DNA of 48,300 bases from Psychromonas sp. 14N.309.X.WAT.B.A12 (GCF_030397575.1 NZ_JAPNXS010000016.1:1-48300), one strand, 5' to 3'. Shown: positions 37,685 to 47,910, counted from the stretch's first letter. Notes: generated by a model not told the origin, from the sequence alone. Made by a program: numbers and translations.

Positions 37685-38827
37685 TTAAGCCATTGCTAGA
37701 AATAGCTTCTCAATCTTGATTGCTTCAGCACTATCTTCAGCTAAACCTGTGTATTTAGACAATGTAGCTAAGAATCCAATCTCTTGTAATGATGCTTGTA
37801 GCTCAATTGCTTGTGGATCATCGCTGTTTGTATATTTAAATGCAGCAGCAATACCTTTTAGCAACATATCATTCGCTGTAGCGTATTCAATTGTACCTAA
37901 TAGTGGTTTAACTAGACGATCGTTCTCACCTAGCTTACGGATTGGTTGACGACCTACACGGTCAATTTCATCATGTAAATAAGGGTTAGCAAAACGACCA
38001 ATGATTTTTTCAATGTAAGCATTGTGTGCTTCACGCTCAAAACCGTAACGATTGATCAATACTTCACCACTCTCTTGCATCGCTTGTTTAACTTGAGCGC
38101 AGATAGCTTCATCATCAATTGCATCTTTTACCGTTGCGTAATCAGCCAATGCACCTAGGTAAGCAGTCATGATGTGACCAGTATTTAACGTAAATAATTT
38201 ACGCTCAATAAATGCCATTAGGTTGTCAGTTTTTTGCATACCTTCAATAACAGGTACTTCACCACGGAATTGTTGTTCATCAACAATCCATTCACTGAAG
38301 CTTTCTACTGTTACTTCTAATGGGTCATCTGATTCTGAAGGTGGCACAATACGGTCTACCGCTGAATCAACAAAACCAACTAAACGTTCTGCTTGTGCAT
38401 GGTATTTTTCATCTAAATGTTTAAATACTTCTGCTTTTAAGAAACTAGTACCACGGATCATGTTTTCACAAGCAATGATATTTAAGAATGCTTCATTGTT
38501 TGCTTCAAAACGCATTGCTAAGCCTTGTGCTAACTTGCTTGCAATAATAACTAGTACGTTTGGACCTACCGCTGTTGTGATAAGATCTGTTTCGCTAATT
38601 AAGCCTACTAGGTCATCACTAGTAGAATTAATAGCATTTACACCTGAAACAACTTCTGTTTTACATTCTGCGCCTACTACTTTCACATTGTATGTATTCA
38701 ATGAGTTTAGTAAATTGATCACTTTCTCATCAACATCTGCAAACGTTACTTTGATTCCTGCATCTGCTAATAATTTGCCAATAAAGCCACGACCAATATT
38801 ACCCGCGCCAAAATGAATTGATTTCAT
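37685..38827 (-). CDS. mtlD: Mannitol-1-phosphate 5-dehydrogenase MtlD
   Basis: A 380-aa NAD-dependent enzyme that oxidises mannitol 1-phosphate to fructose 6-phosphate. The N-terminal Rossmann motif is [14 protein letters not shown]. The long-chain dehydrogenase/reductase family residues [13 protein letters not shown] (catalytic lysine region follows) and ACENMIRGT are present. Normal length. It acts directly on the product of the upstream PTS transporter MtlA. Confidence 0.97.
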   Translation of the reverse strand: MKSIHFGAGNIGRGFIGKLLADAGIKVTFADVDEKVINLLNSLNTYNVKVVGAECKTEVVSGVNAINSTSDDLVGLISETDLITTAVGPNVLVIIASKLAQGLAMRFEANNEAFLNIIACENMIRGTSFLKAEVFKHLDEKYHAQAERLVGFVDSAVDRIVPPSESDDPLEVTVESFSEWIVDEQQFRGEVPVIEGMQKTDNLMAFIERKLFTLNTGHIMTAYLGALADYATVKDAIDDEAICAQVKQAMQESGEVLINRYGFEREAHNAYIEKIIGRFANPYLHDEIDRVGRQPIRKLGENDRLVKPLLGTIEYATANDMLLKGIAAAFKYTNSDDPQAIELQASLQEIGFLATLSKYTGLAEDSAEAIKIEKLFLAMA

Positions 38828-38858
38828 TGTTTTTTCCTTCTTTTTAAGAATATTTAAC

Positions 38859-38887
38859 GAAAAAACGCCGGTAAAGACCAGCGTTTT
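38859..38887 (-). terminator. Intercistronic hairpin between mtlA and mtlD
   Basis: On the minus strand AAAACGC and GCGTTTT form a stem with inner GG/CC pairs and one mismatch, followed by a T6 run. Placed inside the operon, it could give partial termination and lower mtlD relative to mtlA, or protect the mtlA mRNA end. Confidence 0.65.
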
Positions 38888-38905
38888 AATTTAAGCCAGA
38901 GCTGA

Positions 38906-40801
38906 CTAACTTAATATACTTAATACTTTTTGAACATCATTACTATTGATCAATGTTTCGATAGCTTCTTCATCATCTAATGCATTAGTGATGGTTGTGA
39001 TAACACTAATGTGCTCATCATTTTTAGCTGCGATACCGATAACTAGTTTAGCGATGTCATCTTCGTCATCACCGAACAGTACACCTTCAGAGTATTGACA
39101 TACAACGATACCTGTTTTGATTACGCTTTCTTTAGCTTCAATTGTACCGTGTGGAACCGCAATTGATTCACCTAGGTAAGTTGTTACTAATTTTTCACGC
39201 TCAAACATACCTTCAATGTAAGCTGGCTCTGCATAACCTAGTTTAACTAGTTGCTCACCGGCGAACTGGATAGCTTGTTCTTTGTTTTCTGCTTTAAGGC
39301 CAAGGTGGATGTTTTCAGCCGTTAGCTCAAACACAGGCTTTTCAGCAGATGCTTCTTCAACAACTGGCGCAGCAGGTGCTGCAGCAGGCGTACCAGATGA
39401 AGCAACGATTTCAGATACTAATCCATCGTATAACGTGCTGTCTAAGAAGTTAGTTAATGATAAATGCTTAGCTTGACCAGCATGCTTAATTGCACGTGGA
39501 GTTAAGTCTTTATGTGTAATAACGATATCAACATCACCTGGAAGGTTGTTAATTGCACAGTTAGTTACACTAATATCTAGACCTGCAGATTTAACTTTCT
39601 TAGCTAATAAGCTTGCGCCCATTGCACTAGAACCCATACCTGCATCACAAGCAACAATGATTTTGTTTACTTTACCCATGTCAACTTCAGCACCACCTTG
39701 TGCAGCAGCTGCTGGAGCATTTTTCATGCTTTTCATTTGGTTAGAAGCTTCAGCAAGTTTATCACCTTCATCTTCACCTAAATCTTTTTGTGTTTTCATT
39801 AATACTGAAGCAACAATGAAAGATACTGATGCAGATGCAACTACTGATAACACAACACCAATTAGAGATGCTTTAGGTGTTAATAGTAAGATTGCGAAGA
39901 TAGAACCTGGAGATGCTGGAGATAAAAGACCCGCATTAAATAGTGTTAGCGTGAATACACCAGTCATACCACCTGCGATAACAGCAAGGATTAGACGAGG
40001 ATTCATTAACACGTATGGGAAGTAAATCTCATGGATACCACCGAAGAAGTGAATAATAGACGCACCACTTGCAGTTTGTTTAGCAGTACCTTTACCAAAT
40101 ACCATGTAAGCAAGTAATAGACCTAAACCTGGACCAGGGTTTGCTTCGATAAGGAAGAAGATTGATTGACCTAGTTCTGTAGACTGCTGAATACCTAACG
40201 GAGAGAAAATACCGTGGTTAATAGCGTTGTTTAAGAATAGGATTTTAGCTGGCTCAACGAAGATTGAAGTAAGTGGTAATAGACCCGCTTCAACTAAGAA
40301 GTTAACACCTGCAGCTAGCCCTTCAGAAAGTACGTTTACTGCTGGACCAATCAAGTAGTAAGAGATGATCGCTAAGATCATACCGATAATACCTGAAGAG
40401 AAGTTGTTTACTAGCATTTCAAAACCGCTTTTCACTTTACCGTGAACCGCTTTATCGAATTTGCTAATTGCATAACCACCTAGAGGACCAACAATCATCG
40501 CACCTAGGAACATTGGAATTTCAGTACCAACGATAACACCCATTGTAGTGATGGCACCAACAACAGCACCACGATCACCACCGATTAATTTACCACCTGT
40601 ATAACCAATTAATAAAGGAAGTAAGAATTTAATCATCGGTCCTACTAATTGAGATAATTGCTCATTAGGGAACCAACCTGTTGGAATAAAGAGTGCAGTA
40701 ATAAAACCCCACGCGATAAACGCACCAATGTTTGGCATAACCATATTTGATAGGAACCTACCAAAGTTCTGTACTCTGATTTTAGCTTCGGATGATATCA
40801 T
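38906..40801 (-). CDS. mtlA: PTS mannitol-specific EIICBA transporter MtlA
   Basis: A 631-aa three-domain permease that imports mannitol and releases it as mannitol 1-phosphate. EIIC (about 1-340) has the membrane segments and the conserved HFFGGIHEIYFPYVLMNP with the GGIHE sugar site. EIIB (about 378-465) carries the phosphocysteine in IIVACDAGMGSSAMG. EIIA (about 490-631) carries the phosphohistidine in ESIAVPHGTIEAK. The linker between B and A is Ala/Pro-rich. First gene of the mtl operon, with a CRP-like site upstream. Confidence 0.97.
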   Translation of the reverse strand: MISSEAKIRVQNFGRFLSNMVMPNIGAFIAWGFITALFIPTGWFPNEQLSQLVGPMIKFLLPLLIGYTGGKLIGGDRGAVVGAITTMGVIVGTEIPMFLGAMIVGPLGGYAISKFDKAVHGKVKSGFEMLVNNFSSGIIGMILAIISYYLIGPAVNVLSEGLAAGVNFLVEAGLLPLTSIFVEPAKILFLNNAINHGIFSPLGIQQSTELGQSIFFLIEANPGPGLGLLLAYMVFGKGTAKQTASGASIIHFFGGIHEIYFPYVLMNPRLILAVIAGGMTGVFTLTLFNAGLLSPASPGSIFAILLLTPKASLIGVVLSVVASASVSFIVASVLMKTQKDLGEDEGDKLAEASNQMKSMKNAPAAAAQGGAEVDMGKVNKIIVACDAGMGSSAMGASLLAKKVKSAGLDISVTNCAINNLPGDVDIVITHKDLTPRAIKHAGQAKHLSLTNFLDSTLYDGLVSEIVASSGTPAAAPAAPVVEEASAEKPVFELTAENIHLGLKAENKEQAIQFAGEQLVKLGYAEPAYIEGMFEREKLVTTYLGESIAVPHGTIEAKESVIKTGIVVCQYSEGVLFGDDEDDIAKLVIGIAAKNDEHISVITTITNALDDEEAIETLINSNDVQKVLSILS

Positions 40802-41423
40802 TTCATTTCCCCGTTCATTTTGTTATTAATAATGTTAATTAACAGTCGATTAAAAACTGCCGTATTTAGGTTTGATACAATTAATTTAGCACATAAAAAG
40901 AAATATAGAATAGCCACTCAATTGCTGTGAAGATGATCACTAAAAGCACGGCAACCGCCCGACTTTTGATACATAAGTCACTTAAATTGGATGTACTATT
41001 GTTACAAATTGTAAATATAAAAATTCACGCACTAAAAACAGTGATATTAATCACATTTAGCATGCGGGGAAAATATCACAAAAGAGACGTATGTCTCGTT
41101 AAATTATGCAATAAATGAGATAACAATTAATTAGAGTGATATAGATCTCTTTATTTTAACTAAATTATCGCCGTTGTAATTTTATTACATAATGTTACGT
41201 TAGTAAAAAGCCACTAATAACCACTATTAATCAAGTGAATAATATTTTTTGATAACCTATTACTGCCCTTTTACTCACTGCCTCTATTACATTTTTGTGA
41301 CAATAAAATATATACAAAAAATTGAATACTGGAGAACTAAATAACTCAGATGTTACTTAGTTTCCAAATAAATAATGGTTGGGTAAAAACAAACCGTCTA
41401 ATAACCGATATAAAAAGTACGCT
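40802..41423. promoter_or_regulatory. mtlA upstream region, gene-free
   Basis: A 622-bp AT-rich stretch between mtlA and the end of the phn operon. It contains a near-perfect CRP site (41040-41055) and a weaker AGTGA-N6-TCTCT site (41135-41150). No convincing ORF was seen, and no clear terminator for phnE2 was found near 41380-41423. In vibrios a small RNA (MtlS) lies in this position, but nothing in the sequence lets me call one. Confidence 0.6.
41040..41055 (-). promoter_or_regulatory. CRP-binding site of mtlA
   Basis: Read towards mtlA the site is TGTGATTAATATCACT, nine of ten conserved positions of TGTGA-N6-TCACA. It lies about 240 bp upstream of the mtlA start. CRP activation of mtlA is established in E. 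coli; the distance suggests a long leader. Confidence 0.75.
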
Positions 41424-42236
41424 TTAACCAATTAATAATGACCTAACCTTGGCAGATATAAACTCAGAAATAATCACTGTCGCTAATATAACAACAATAA
41501 TTAACGTTACTTGTGGCCAAGCTAAAACGTTTAGAGAAGAAGATAAAAATAAACCAATACCACCTGCCCCCACTAAACCTAAAATAGTGGATTCACGGAT
41601 ATTAATATCCCATCGGAAGATAATTACCCCTAAAAAAGCAGGTAACACCTGTGGAATAATAGCGTAATTTATCACTTGAAAGTGAGAGGCACCGGTAGAC
41701 TCAATCGCTTCTACACTTGTCGTATTAATTTCTTCAATACTTTCATAAAAAAGTTTAGCAATAAACCCCACTGATCTTAGTCCTATCGCCAATACCCCGG
41801 CTAGGATCCCAGGACCTAATATCATAACCAGTAACAACGCCCATATTAATGAGTTAATAGAGCGCGATGCTGCAATAACAAACAAAGCAATAGGACGCAC
41901 AAAAAGAACTGAAGGCGTAGTATTTCTTGCTGCTAAAAATGCAACCGGTAAAGCAATAATCAAACCTAATAACGTACCTAAGGTAGCAATGTTAATCGTA
42001 TCCCATAGCGCTTTGTAGAGTTTGTTAATGTATAACCAATCAGGCGGAAACATACGGTTAATAAGGTCTGCACCTTGCACTGGCGCATCATATACAAATT
42101 CCCAAATAGTTTCTTCTGTCATAATTGTCCAGCAATAAGCAGTTAATAATGCCAACACAAAACAACTTCCCCATACCATCCAGTTTTTATGGCGAATATT
42201 TGTTTTCCATAGTGAATGTTGTGTTAACTGATCCAT
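41424..42236 (-). CDS. phnE: Phosphonate-type ABC transporter permease, second PhnE
   Basis: A 270-aa inner-membrane permease with about six predicted helices and the PhnE-type EAA loop region (ESTGASHFQVINYAIIPQVLP, then FRWDINIRESTILGLVGAGGIG). It pairs with the preceding PhnE homologue, overlapping it by 13 nt, so the transporter probably uses a heterodimeric channel. Last gene of phnD-phnC-phnE-phnE. Substrate may be phosphonate, phosphite or a related oxyanion; sequence alone does not decide. Confidence 0.88.
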   Translation of the reverse strand: MDQLTQHSLWKTNIRHKNWMVWGSCFVLALLTAYCWTIMTEETIWEFVYDAPVQGADLINRMFPPDWLYINKLYKALWDTINIATLGTLLGLIIALPVAFLAARNTTPSVLFVRPIALFVIAASRSINSLIWALLLVMILGPGILAGVLAIGLRSVGFIAKLFYESIEEINTTSVEAIESTGASHFQVINYAIIPQVLPAFLGVIIFRWDINIRESTILGLVGAGGIGLFLSSSLNVLAWPQVTLIIVVILATVIISEFISAKVRSLLIG

Positions 42237-43012
42237 TTTCTAATCCACCCCGATAGATACTCACAGATCATCACGATAATGATGATTAATAAAAGAATGG
42301 CGCCTGCGGAATCATATTCATAACGATCAATTGCCGTATTTAATGTTGCTCCGATCCCACCTGCTCCGACTATCCCTATTACAGCAGATTCTCGGAAGTT
42401 AATATCCAAACGATAAAATGATAAACCAATCATACGTGGCATAATTTGTGGCCAAATGCCGACATGGATGCTTTGTAACCAAGAAGCCCCTGTCGACCTG
42501 ACCGCTTCTAACTGTTTACGATCTATTCCTTCAATTTCTTCGGCCAATAATTTTCCTAAAAAGCCAATGGTGGCATAGGTTAAAGTTAAAAAGCCTGCAA
42601 ATGCACCAAAGCCAAATAGAGCAACTAAGAAAATTGCGACAATAACTTCCTGCATTGAACGAGAAATAGCAATAAAAGCACGACAAAACAAATAAATAGG
42701 TTTAATTGAAATATTACGTGCAGCACCAATACCAAAGGGAATCGATAATAAAATCCCTGCAACTGTTGAGGTAACAGTGATAGTTAAACTCTCTAATATC
42801 CCCGCATAAATATCAGTTGATCGTGTTGTAAAATCAGGATGTAAAAAAGCAGATAAGAAGTGGGAACCTCTTTCTAAACCTTCATAAATACGAATCCAGT
42901 TTATTTCTATACTGCCAATGCCAACCACTAAATAAACAAAGAAAAATACCCAAAGTGACAAACGCCAAAATCTATTGGCAACAATATAATGTGGCCTTTC
43001 CCAATGACGCAT
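42224..43012 (-). CDS. phnE: Phosphonate-type ABC transporter permease, first PhnE
   Basis: A 262-aa permease paralogous to the next gene. EAA-like loop: VRSTGASWLQSIHVGIWPQIMP, followed by FYRLDINFRESAVIGIVGAGGIG. The shared D-I-N-x-R-E-S segment marks both as PhnE family. Its ATG overlaps the phnC stop by one base, which implies coupled translation. Confidence 0.88.
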   Translation of the reverse strand: MRHWERPHYIVANRFWRLSLWVFFFVYLVVGIGSIEINWIRIYEGLERGSHFLSAFLHPDFTTRSTDIYAGILESLTITVTSTVAGILLSIPFGIGAARNISIKPIYLFCRAFIAISRSMQEVIVAIFLVALFGFGAFAGFLTLTYATIGFLGKLLAEEIEGIDRKQLEAVRSTGASWLQSIHVGIWPQIMPRMIGLSFYRLDINFRESAVIGIVGAGGIGATLNTAIDRYEYDSAGAILLLIIIIVMICEYLSGWIRKWIS

Positions 43013-43791
43013 TACTCGTCCCCTTTGTCTTGATCGTTACCTGCTGGTTGCCAATCTTCATTACCGTAGATGCGTGTTAATACATCTTCATTTAACTCGC
43101 TAGCTAAACCATCAAAAACTATTTCACCACCTTGCAAACCAATAATACGGTCAACAAATTGCATTGCTAAAGGTACATCATGAATATTAATAATCGCAGG
43201 TAAGCCTTTTTCACGACAAATAGACTGTATCAAACGCATTATTTGACGTGAGGTTTTAGGATCTAAACTTGCTGTTGGTTCATCCACTAATAATAAACGA
43301 GGATCTTGCGCTAATGCTCGTGCAATACCTACTCGTTGACGCTGGCCTCCCGATAATTCATCGGCACGTTTATTGGCATGATCAATCAAGCCAACACGCT
43401 GTAAATAATCAAAGGCATTATCAATATCTTGTTGCGGATAACGACGAGTGAAAGATTGCCAAAAAGATAAATACCCAAGACGACCTGAAAGCACGTTTTC
43501 CATAACACTTAATCTTTCAACTAATGCGTATTCTTGGAAAATCATACCAATATAACGTCTTTGTTCACGAATCTGCCGAGGAGATGCATTACTCAAGTTA
43601 ATGCCGCCTAAAGAGATATCACCAGAGGAAGGTTTTATTAACCGATTAATGCATCTAATTAAGGTCGATTTCCCTGCGCCACTGGGACCGATAAGGCCTA
43701 CAATCTGCCCCTCTGGAATAACTAGGTTAATATTTTTTAATACCAGAGGGCCTTTTTTGTATTGTTTTTTTAAGTGTTGAATTTTAAGCAC
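43012..43791 (-). CDS. phnC: Phosphonate-type ABC transporter ATPase PhnC
   Basis: A 259-aa ABC ATPase. Walker [10 protein letters not shown] (about 36-44), Q-loop [17 protein letters not shown], signature [15 protein letters not shown], Walker [13 protein letters not shown], and H-loop NIHDVPLA are all intact. The [12 protein letters not shown] stretch and the [17 protein letters not shown] start fit PhnC. It energises uptake through the two PhnE permeases and starts 8 nt after phnD. Confidence 0.92.
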   Translation of the reverse strand: MLKIQHLKKQYKKGPLVLKNINLVIPEGQIVGLIGPSGAGKSTLIRCINRLIKPSSGDISLGGINLSNASPRQIREQRRYIGMIFQEYALVERLSVMENVLSGRLGYLSFWQSFTRRYPQQDIDNAFDYLQRVGLIDHANKRADELSGGQRQRVGIARALAQDPRLLLVDEPTASLDPKTSRQIMRLIQSICREKGLPAIINIHDVPLAMQFVDRIIGLQGGEIVFDGLASELNEDVLTRIYGNEDWQPAGNDQDKGDE

Positions 43792-43799
43792 AAAATTTC

Positions 43800-44741
43800 C
43801 TATTGGCAGGTATATGACACACCATTTGCAGTATCAATTTTACGAATAACTTCCCACTCGCTTTTAAAAGTAATAGGTAAGAATTGACCTTCTTTACTAA
43901 ACTCTTTTTGCAGCTTGCTTCCTTCCCAATTGAAAGTGAAAAAAGCTTCCTTAATTTTTGCTTGTAACTCAGGAGTTAAGTTATTTGCAACGCCATAACC
44001 TGTAGTTGGGAAAGTCTGAGATTTATAAATTGATTTAATTTGCGACTCATTTACAACATCACGTGAGATCATGCGTTTTAACACTGAATTGGCTACTGCA
44101 GCAGCTGGATAATCTTTGTGCGCAACCCCTAAAATAGAGTTATCGTGCTTGCCAGAGAAAACAGGCTCAAAATCTCGTTCAGCAACCAAGTCAAAGTCTG
44201 CTTTTAATATTGCTGAAGGAGCTTTAAAGCCAGAGTTAGAAGTCTGAGATGTAAATGCTAACTTTTTACCTTTTATATCACTCGGCGAATCAATACCGGA
44301 ATTAGGGTATGTAATAATTTCCATTTCATAACCAAAAGAACCATCTTTTGCAGCCATCATAGTAAATGGACGGAAACCAGCACAAGCCACAGCTAATGGA
44401 TTTGATCCAGTATTAAATCCTGCTACATGCAAACGGCCCGCTCGCATCGCTTCAATTTGTGCAGCATTAGATTGAACAGGGAAGAACTTAACTTTTTTGC
44501 CAGTTACTTTTTCCATATGTTCTAAAAAACCAGACCAAACATCTGCATAAACTGCAGGGTCTTCAACCGGTGTATAAGCAAAAATTAACGTGCTTGGATC
44601 TTTTAATTTAGATTTATCGGTAGGGATATCAGCTACTAAGTCATTATCGTTATCGACGTAACGACTATCTAAAGAAAAGGCAGCAGAAGCAGTATTAATA
44701 GTTAATACCGAAGCAGCCACTAAAGTAAGTACACGTTTCAT
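43800..44741 (-). CDS. phnD: Phosphonate-type ABC transporter substrate-binding protein PhnD
   Basis: A 313-aa periplasmic binding protein. The signal peptide starts [20 protein letters not shown] and is cleaved near residue 20. The family core [27 protein letters not shown] and [18 protein letters not shown] contains the typical Ser/Thr phosphonate-binding loop. Two cysteines, one at the very C-terminus, could form a disulfide. The frame opens at 44783, but AGGAGC (7 nt upstream) and the signal peptide set the start at 44741. No phosphonate-degrading genes are present in the window. Confidence 0.9.
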   Translation of the reverse strand: MKRVLTLVAASVLTINTASAAFSLDSRYVDNDNDLVADIPTDKSKLKDPSTLIFAYTPVEDPAVYADVWSGFLEHMEKVTGKKVKFFPVQSNAAQIEAMRAGRLHVAGFNTGSNPLAVACAGFRPFTMMAAKDGSFGYEMEIITYPNSGIDSPSDIKGKKLAFTSQTSNSGFKAPSAILKADFDLVAERDFEPVFSGKHDNSILGVAHKDYPAAAVANSVLKRMISRDVVNESQIKSIYKSQTFPTTGYGVANNLTPELQAKIKEAFFTFNWEGSKLQKEFSKEGQFLPITFKSEWEVIRKIDTANGVSYTCQ

Positions 44742-44961
44742 ATAAAAGCTCCTAACATAAATGATTAAAATAAATATAAACAACTGATTTAAAAGTATTA
44801 ATTAAATTATTATTAAACTAATTTTATAAATTTATGAAGATATTACGGCGCTTCTGTGACATTTATATTAACAACCTTAAAAGTCTATGGTGATTCCAAT
44901 ATAAAGGAGGGTTTAATATGAAAATGGCAGGTTAGCTTGAAATATTAGCGTTTATGTATAT

Positions 44962-44992
44962 AAAAAATAGGCAGGGAATATGTCACTGCCTA
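44962..44992 (-). terminator. Terminator after the GH16-like gene
   Basis: On the minus strand TAGGCAG and CTGCCTA form a 7-bp stem with an 11-nt loop followed by T6. It lies about 30 nt after the stop of the secreted hydrolase gene. Confidence 0.8.
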
Positions 44993-45021
44993 ATTCTGTT
45001 GATAGGGTACTTCGCAGGGTA

Positions 45022-47349
45022 TTAAGTTGATTTTTGTAATTTAAGTTCTGATGGTGCTACCGGTGTATTGTCCGCAGGCACACGTATTGATTCTGTCCAT
45101 GCTTCTGGCATATCTAAAGCACCAACAGCTTTTACCATACACCTAATACTCTTACCAACATCATCAGATGTAATTTCATACTCATTACTCGCGGTATAAG
45201 TTAATGGATAAGCATTTGCAAACCAGTAGTAGCGTATATCTGTAATACCCTCTACATTTGCCTGGCAAGTAATCGTACTTCCCTCCGTTTGCTCTCCCGT
45301 AATAGTAGGCCTGCTAGTAAAGATGTCTGGGAGTTCCATAATGTTGCTGGTTTTTTGCAGTACTTCTATAGAATCAATAGTAAAGTCTTCACGATCTGAG
45401 CTTGGTTCTCCATCCCATGAATTAAGAGCATAATCTAATTGTAGATCTAGTCTTTCTAGGTAGGTTGGAGGAGTTTCAACTCTGCCTACTTCAACCCATT
45501 TATCATTACCATCACTGTCTTTTATAGTCACGTTGATATAGGTCATATCATCATCTATCACAAACTCCCAGGTATGGTACTCACCATCCCAAAACTTCAT
45601 ACCACCTTCAATTTTGCTTTTGGCTTCAGTCAATTGACCGCTATATGCTTTATAACTTGTATAACTTTCAGCATTTTTAGCAAAGATATTATCTACAGCA
45701 GCATAGTGATAATGGGAAGCGAGTCCATTTAGCCAAGCGCCATTTTTTCCATCAAACTCAAACCAGTCAACTTCAATTCTATTGGCCGTTCGCCAGAATA
45801 GAAAATCGGGATCATACGACCAAAAAGCAGGAAACAATCCGCCAGCTAAGTCAGCTTGTGCAACTTCAGGAAACATACTGCGAATACGAAATATTTTAGG
45901 CCCTTTCCAGGTATACCCATAACCAAGATCATTAACACTATAAAATGCAGCTGCTTTCCATCTATCATTTACTTTCAATAAAGAAAGCGACTGCTTTTGC
46001 TCAGACTCATCGTATTCATAAACATTTGTCGTATCACTAGGAGCAATTAATGTCGCTGAAGAACCAACTGCAGTATTAAAACCAGGAGCAGACCAAAGGT
46101 CTGATTCACCACTATAACTAGCTTTTACACGGTCATTTCTAAAATCATCATAAAAAACACGCTCAAATCCCTCTACTTCAACTGGAGAACCACCTCCATT
46201 CACTTTGACGTCAGTGCTATTAATACTTGTTCCCCATTCACTCCATTGATCATTGTCGTGAACATAACGATAAGGAAAATCTTCTTGATCCATCACGGGA
46301 TTACTCGTTTTGTAAACATGGTCATTAGGTAAGATAATGCCATTATCACTGCTATCTAGCCTGTATGCAGCCCAGCCAGTCATTTTTCTTACCATTGCTT
46401 CAGTCGGTTCAGTTAAACCAAAAGCTAATGTATCGTAGGCCCAAGCCATATTGCCATCACTATCGTCCCCTATATAAGACGAAGTATCATTTCCAATTTC
46501 AGCATTAGCATAACGTTCAGGCTGAGGTGATTCAGTAGAAAGGTTAACGCCATTTACAGAAGCAAACATTTGACCATAACGAATACCAGTCACTACAACA
46601 TTCCAAGTTTCTCCATCAGCAACTACTGCTGTTTTGGTTGTCATTATTCGTTTATCCAGGCCATTTTCATTACGCCCAACGAACTGAATATTTAACCCTG
46701 TGCTTTTGTTGTACCAAATTTTAGGAGAAGATTTGTTTGAAGCATTACCTCGATTAATATCAACCATCACAGTGGTATCATCATCACCTGAATCGGCATC
46801 TATACGAAAAGTAAAAATAGTCCAACGATAAGCCCATCTAGCTTCTCGTTGACCACTCATTGTTAAAAATTGACCAGAATTTTCTTTAAACTCAATACCA
46901 TTATTATTAGAAAATTTTTCAGGTGCTAAACTAGATGTTGATTGAGTTGCATTACGAATGCTATTACCTCTAGCGTCATGGGTACTTACTTTTCCAATAT
47001 CCACATCATCTTGAAAGTACGCCGTCATAATCCACTCAGGGAAAAGATTTAACGCCCAAGTCACTTTCTCCTCATTCTCAGCAACATCATCTTTTGCAAT
47101 TCGCATTGATAAAGGTAAACGTCCCTCAGTTTGCTCTAAAATTGAAACAGCACCGTCACCATCTAAATCATAATTAGCAATTAATTCCGGATACTTTACT
47201 TGTAAATAATCTAATAAAGCTTTCCGTTCTTGATCATCATATAACCCATTATTATCTGTATCAAAATTCACATTCGTATCAGCAAAACTAAATGCAGATA
47301 ATATTAAATAAAAACTAAGAGTTAATTTGATGAGAATGTTCATTGTCAT
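45022..47349 (-). CDS. Secreted EF-hand, GH16-like, Ig-like polysaccharide hydrolase
   Basis: A 775-aa secreted protein. Signal peptide 1-23 (ends SFA). Two canonical EF-hand calcium loops follow at once: D30-E41 (DTDNNGLYDDQE) and D61-E72 (DLDGDGAVSILE). Residues about 110-330 look like a concanavalin/LamG-type beta domain (GQMFASVNGVNLS). A GH16-like region lies at about 390-660 with the catalytic motif EVDWFE (E526 nucleophile, D528, E531 acid/base). The tail (about 675-760) resembles a bacterial Ig-like domain with a Cys pair (ITCQ, IRCM). Probable role: cleavage of a beta-linked algal or exopolysaccharide; substrate unknown. Start could also be the ATG at 47343. Monocistronic. Confidence 0.75.
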   Translation of the reverse strand: MTMNILIKLTLSFYLILSAFSFADTNVNFDTDNNGLYDDQERKALLDYLQVKYPELIANYDLDGDGAVSILEQTEGRLPLSMRIAKDDVAENEEKVTWALNLFPEWIMTAYFQDDVDIGKVSTHDARGNSIRNATQSTSSLAPEKFSNNNGIEFKENSGQFLTMSGQREARWAYRWTIFTFRIDADSGDDDTTVMVDINRGNASNKSSPKIWYNKSTGLNIQFVGRNENGLDKRIMTTKTAVVADGETWNVVVTGIRYGQMFASVNGVNLSTESPQPERYANAEIGNDTSSYIGDDSDGNMAWAYDTLAFGLTEPTEAMVRKMTGWAAYRLDSSDNGIILPNDHVYKTSNPVMDQEDFPYRYVHDNDQWSEWGTSINSTDVKVNGGGSPVEVEGFERVFYDDFRNDRVKASYSGESDLWSAPGFNTAVGSSATLIAPSDTTNVYEYDESEQKQSLSLLKVNDRWKAAAFYSVNDLGYGYTWKGPKIFRIRSMFPEVAQADLAGGLFPAFWSYDPDFLFWRTANRIEVDWFEFDGKNGAWLNGLASHYHYAAVDNIFAKNAESYTSYKAYSGQLTEAKSKIEGGMKFWDGEYHTWEFVIDDDMTYINVTIKDSDGNDKWVEVGRVETPPTYLERLDLQLDYALNSWDGEPSSDREDFTIDSIEVLQKTSNIMELPDIFTSRPTITGEQTEGSTITCQANVEGITDIRYYWFANAYPLTYTASNEYEITSDDVGKSIRCMVKAVGALDMPEAWTESIRVPADNTPVAPSELKLQKST

Positions 47350-47870
47350 ATTTCCAATATAAAGGATTTAATATAAAAGCTAATCAATACAATATTTATA
47401 AACACAGACTAGTACCTATTACTTTTAATATCTACTCATTTAGTAATGTAAAATATACAAATAAGCTTAAATATAAAATCAACATCTACTAAATATTTGT
47501 AAAACCATGTAGTTAATAACTTAAATAATAGAAAAACATATTTAAAGTTTTTAGGAAATTAGCGATGATAAAAAAGTAACAGTAGCGATTACTTAGAGTG
47601 GATACTAGATAGTTCAATGAAACGATAGACTAGCATTATAAGTAGGTAATTCGACAAGCCACTTTTTATAGCCATGAATAGTATCAAGCATACATATTAT
47701 GGGCAGACTCTTTAAATTAAGGGCTACCTAATGTCATGGTCGTATGCTCTCTACAAATCATTTTTTAATAAGACTGCCTGAGTACCTCTAAATACAAGTA
47801 TTAATAACAATCAATGAAGTAAATAAAACTGAAACGTATTTTATTAATTGCTAGGTAGGTTTTTAGATAT
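47350..47870. other. AT-rich gene-free region upstream of the hydrolase
   Basis: About 520 bp of very AT-rich sequence with only very short ORFs. It must contain the promoter of the GH16-like gene, but no clear operator or mobile-element end was recognised. Confidence 0.5.
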
Positions 47871-47897
47871 AAAAAAACTGTCGATGTTAATCAACAG
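47871..47897 (-). terminator. Intrinsic terminator at the end of the left repeat unit
   Basis: On the minus strand CTGT-GAT and ATC-ACAG pair around one mismatch, followed by a T7 run. It is a diverged copy of the hairpin at 48121. Confidence 0.7.
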
Positions 47898-47910
47898 GAT
47901 TCGTTTAATG

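Noticed and set aside
40802-41000. Possible MtlS-like small RNA antisense to the mtlA leader
   Set aside because: The position is suggestive by analogy with Vibrio, but I found no convincing promoter-terminator pair on the plus strand.
40927-41118. 63-codon plus-strand ORF upstream of mtlA
   Set aside because: No ribosome-binding site, no family resemblance, and it runs through the CRP site in AT-rich control DNA.
44850-44885. Possible Pho box or CRP site upstream of phnD
   Set aside because: The TTGTTAA and ATGTCAC halves are spaced 12 rather than 11 bp apart and match the CTGTCAT repeats poorly; as a CRP site only one arm (TCACA) fits.
47690-47790. Short ORFs upstream of the hydrolase that might be transposase remnants
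   Set aside because: The longest readable pieces are under 25 codons, show no transposase motif and have no inverted repeats around them.
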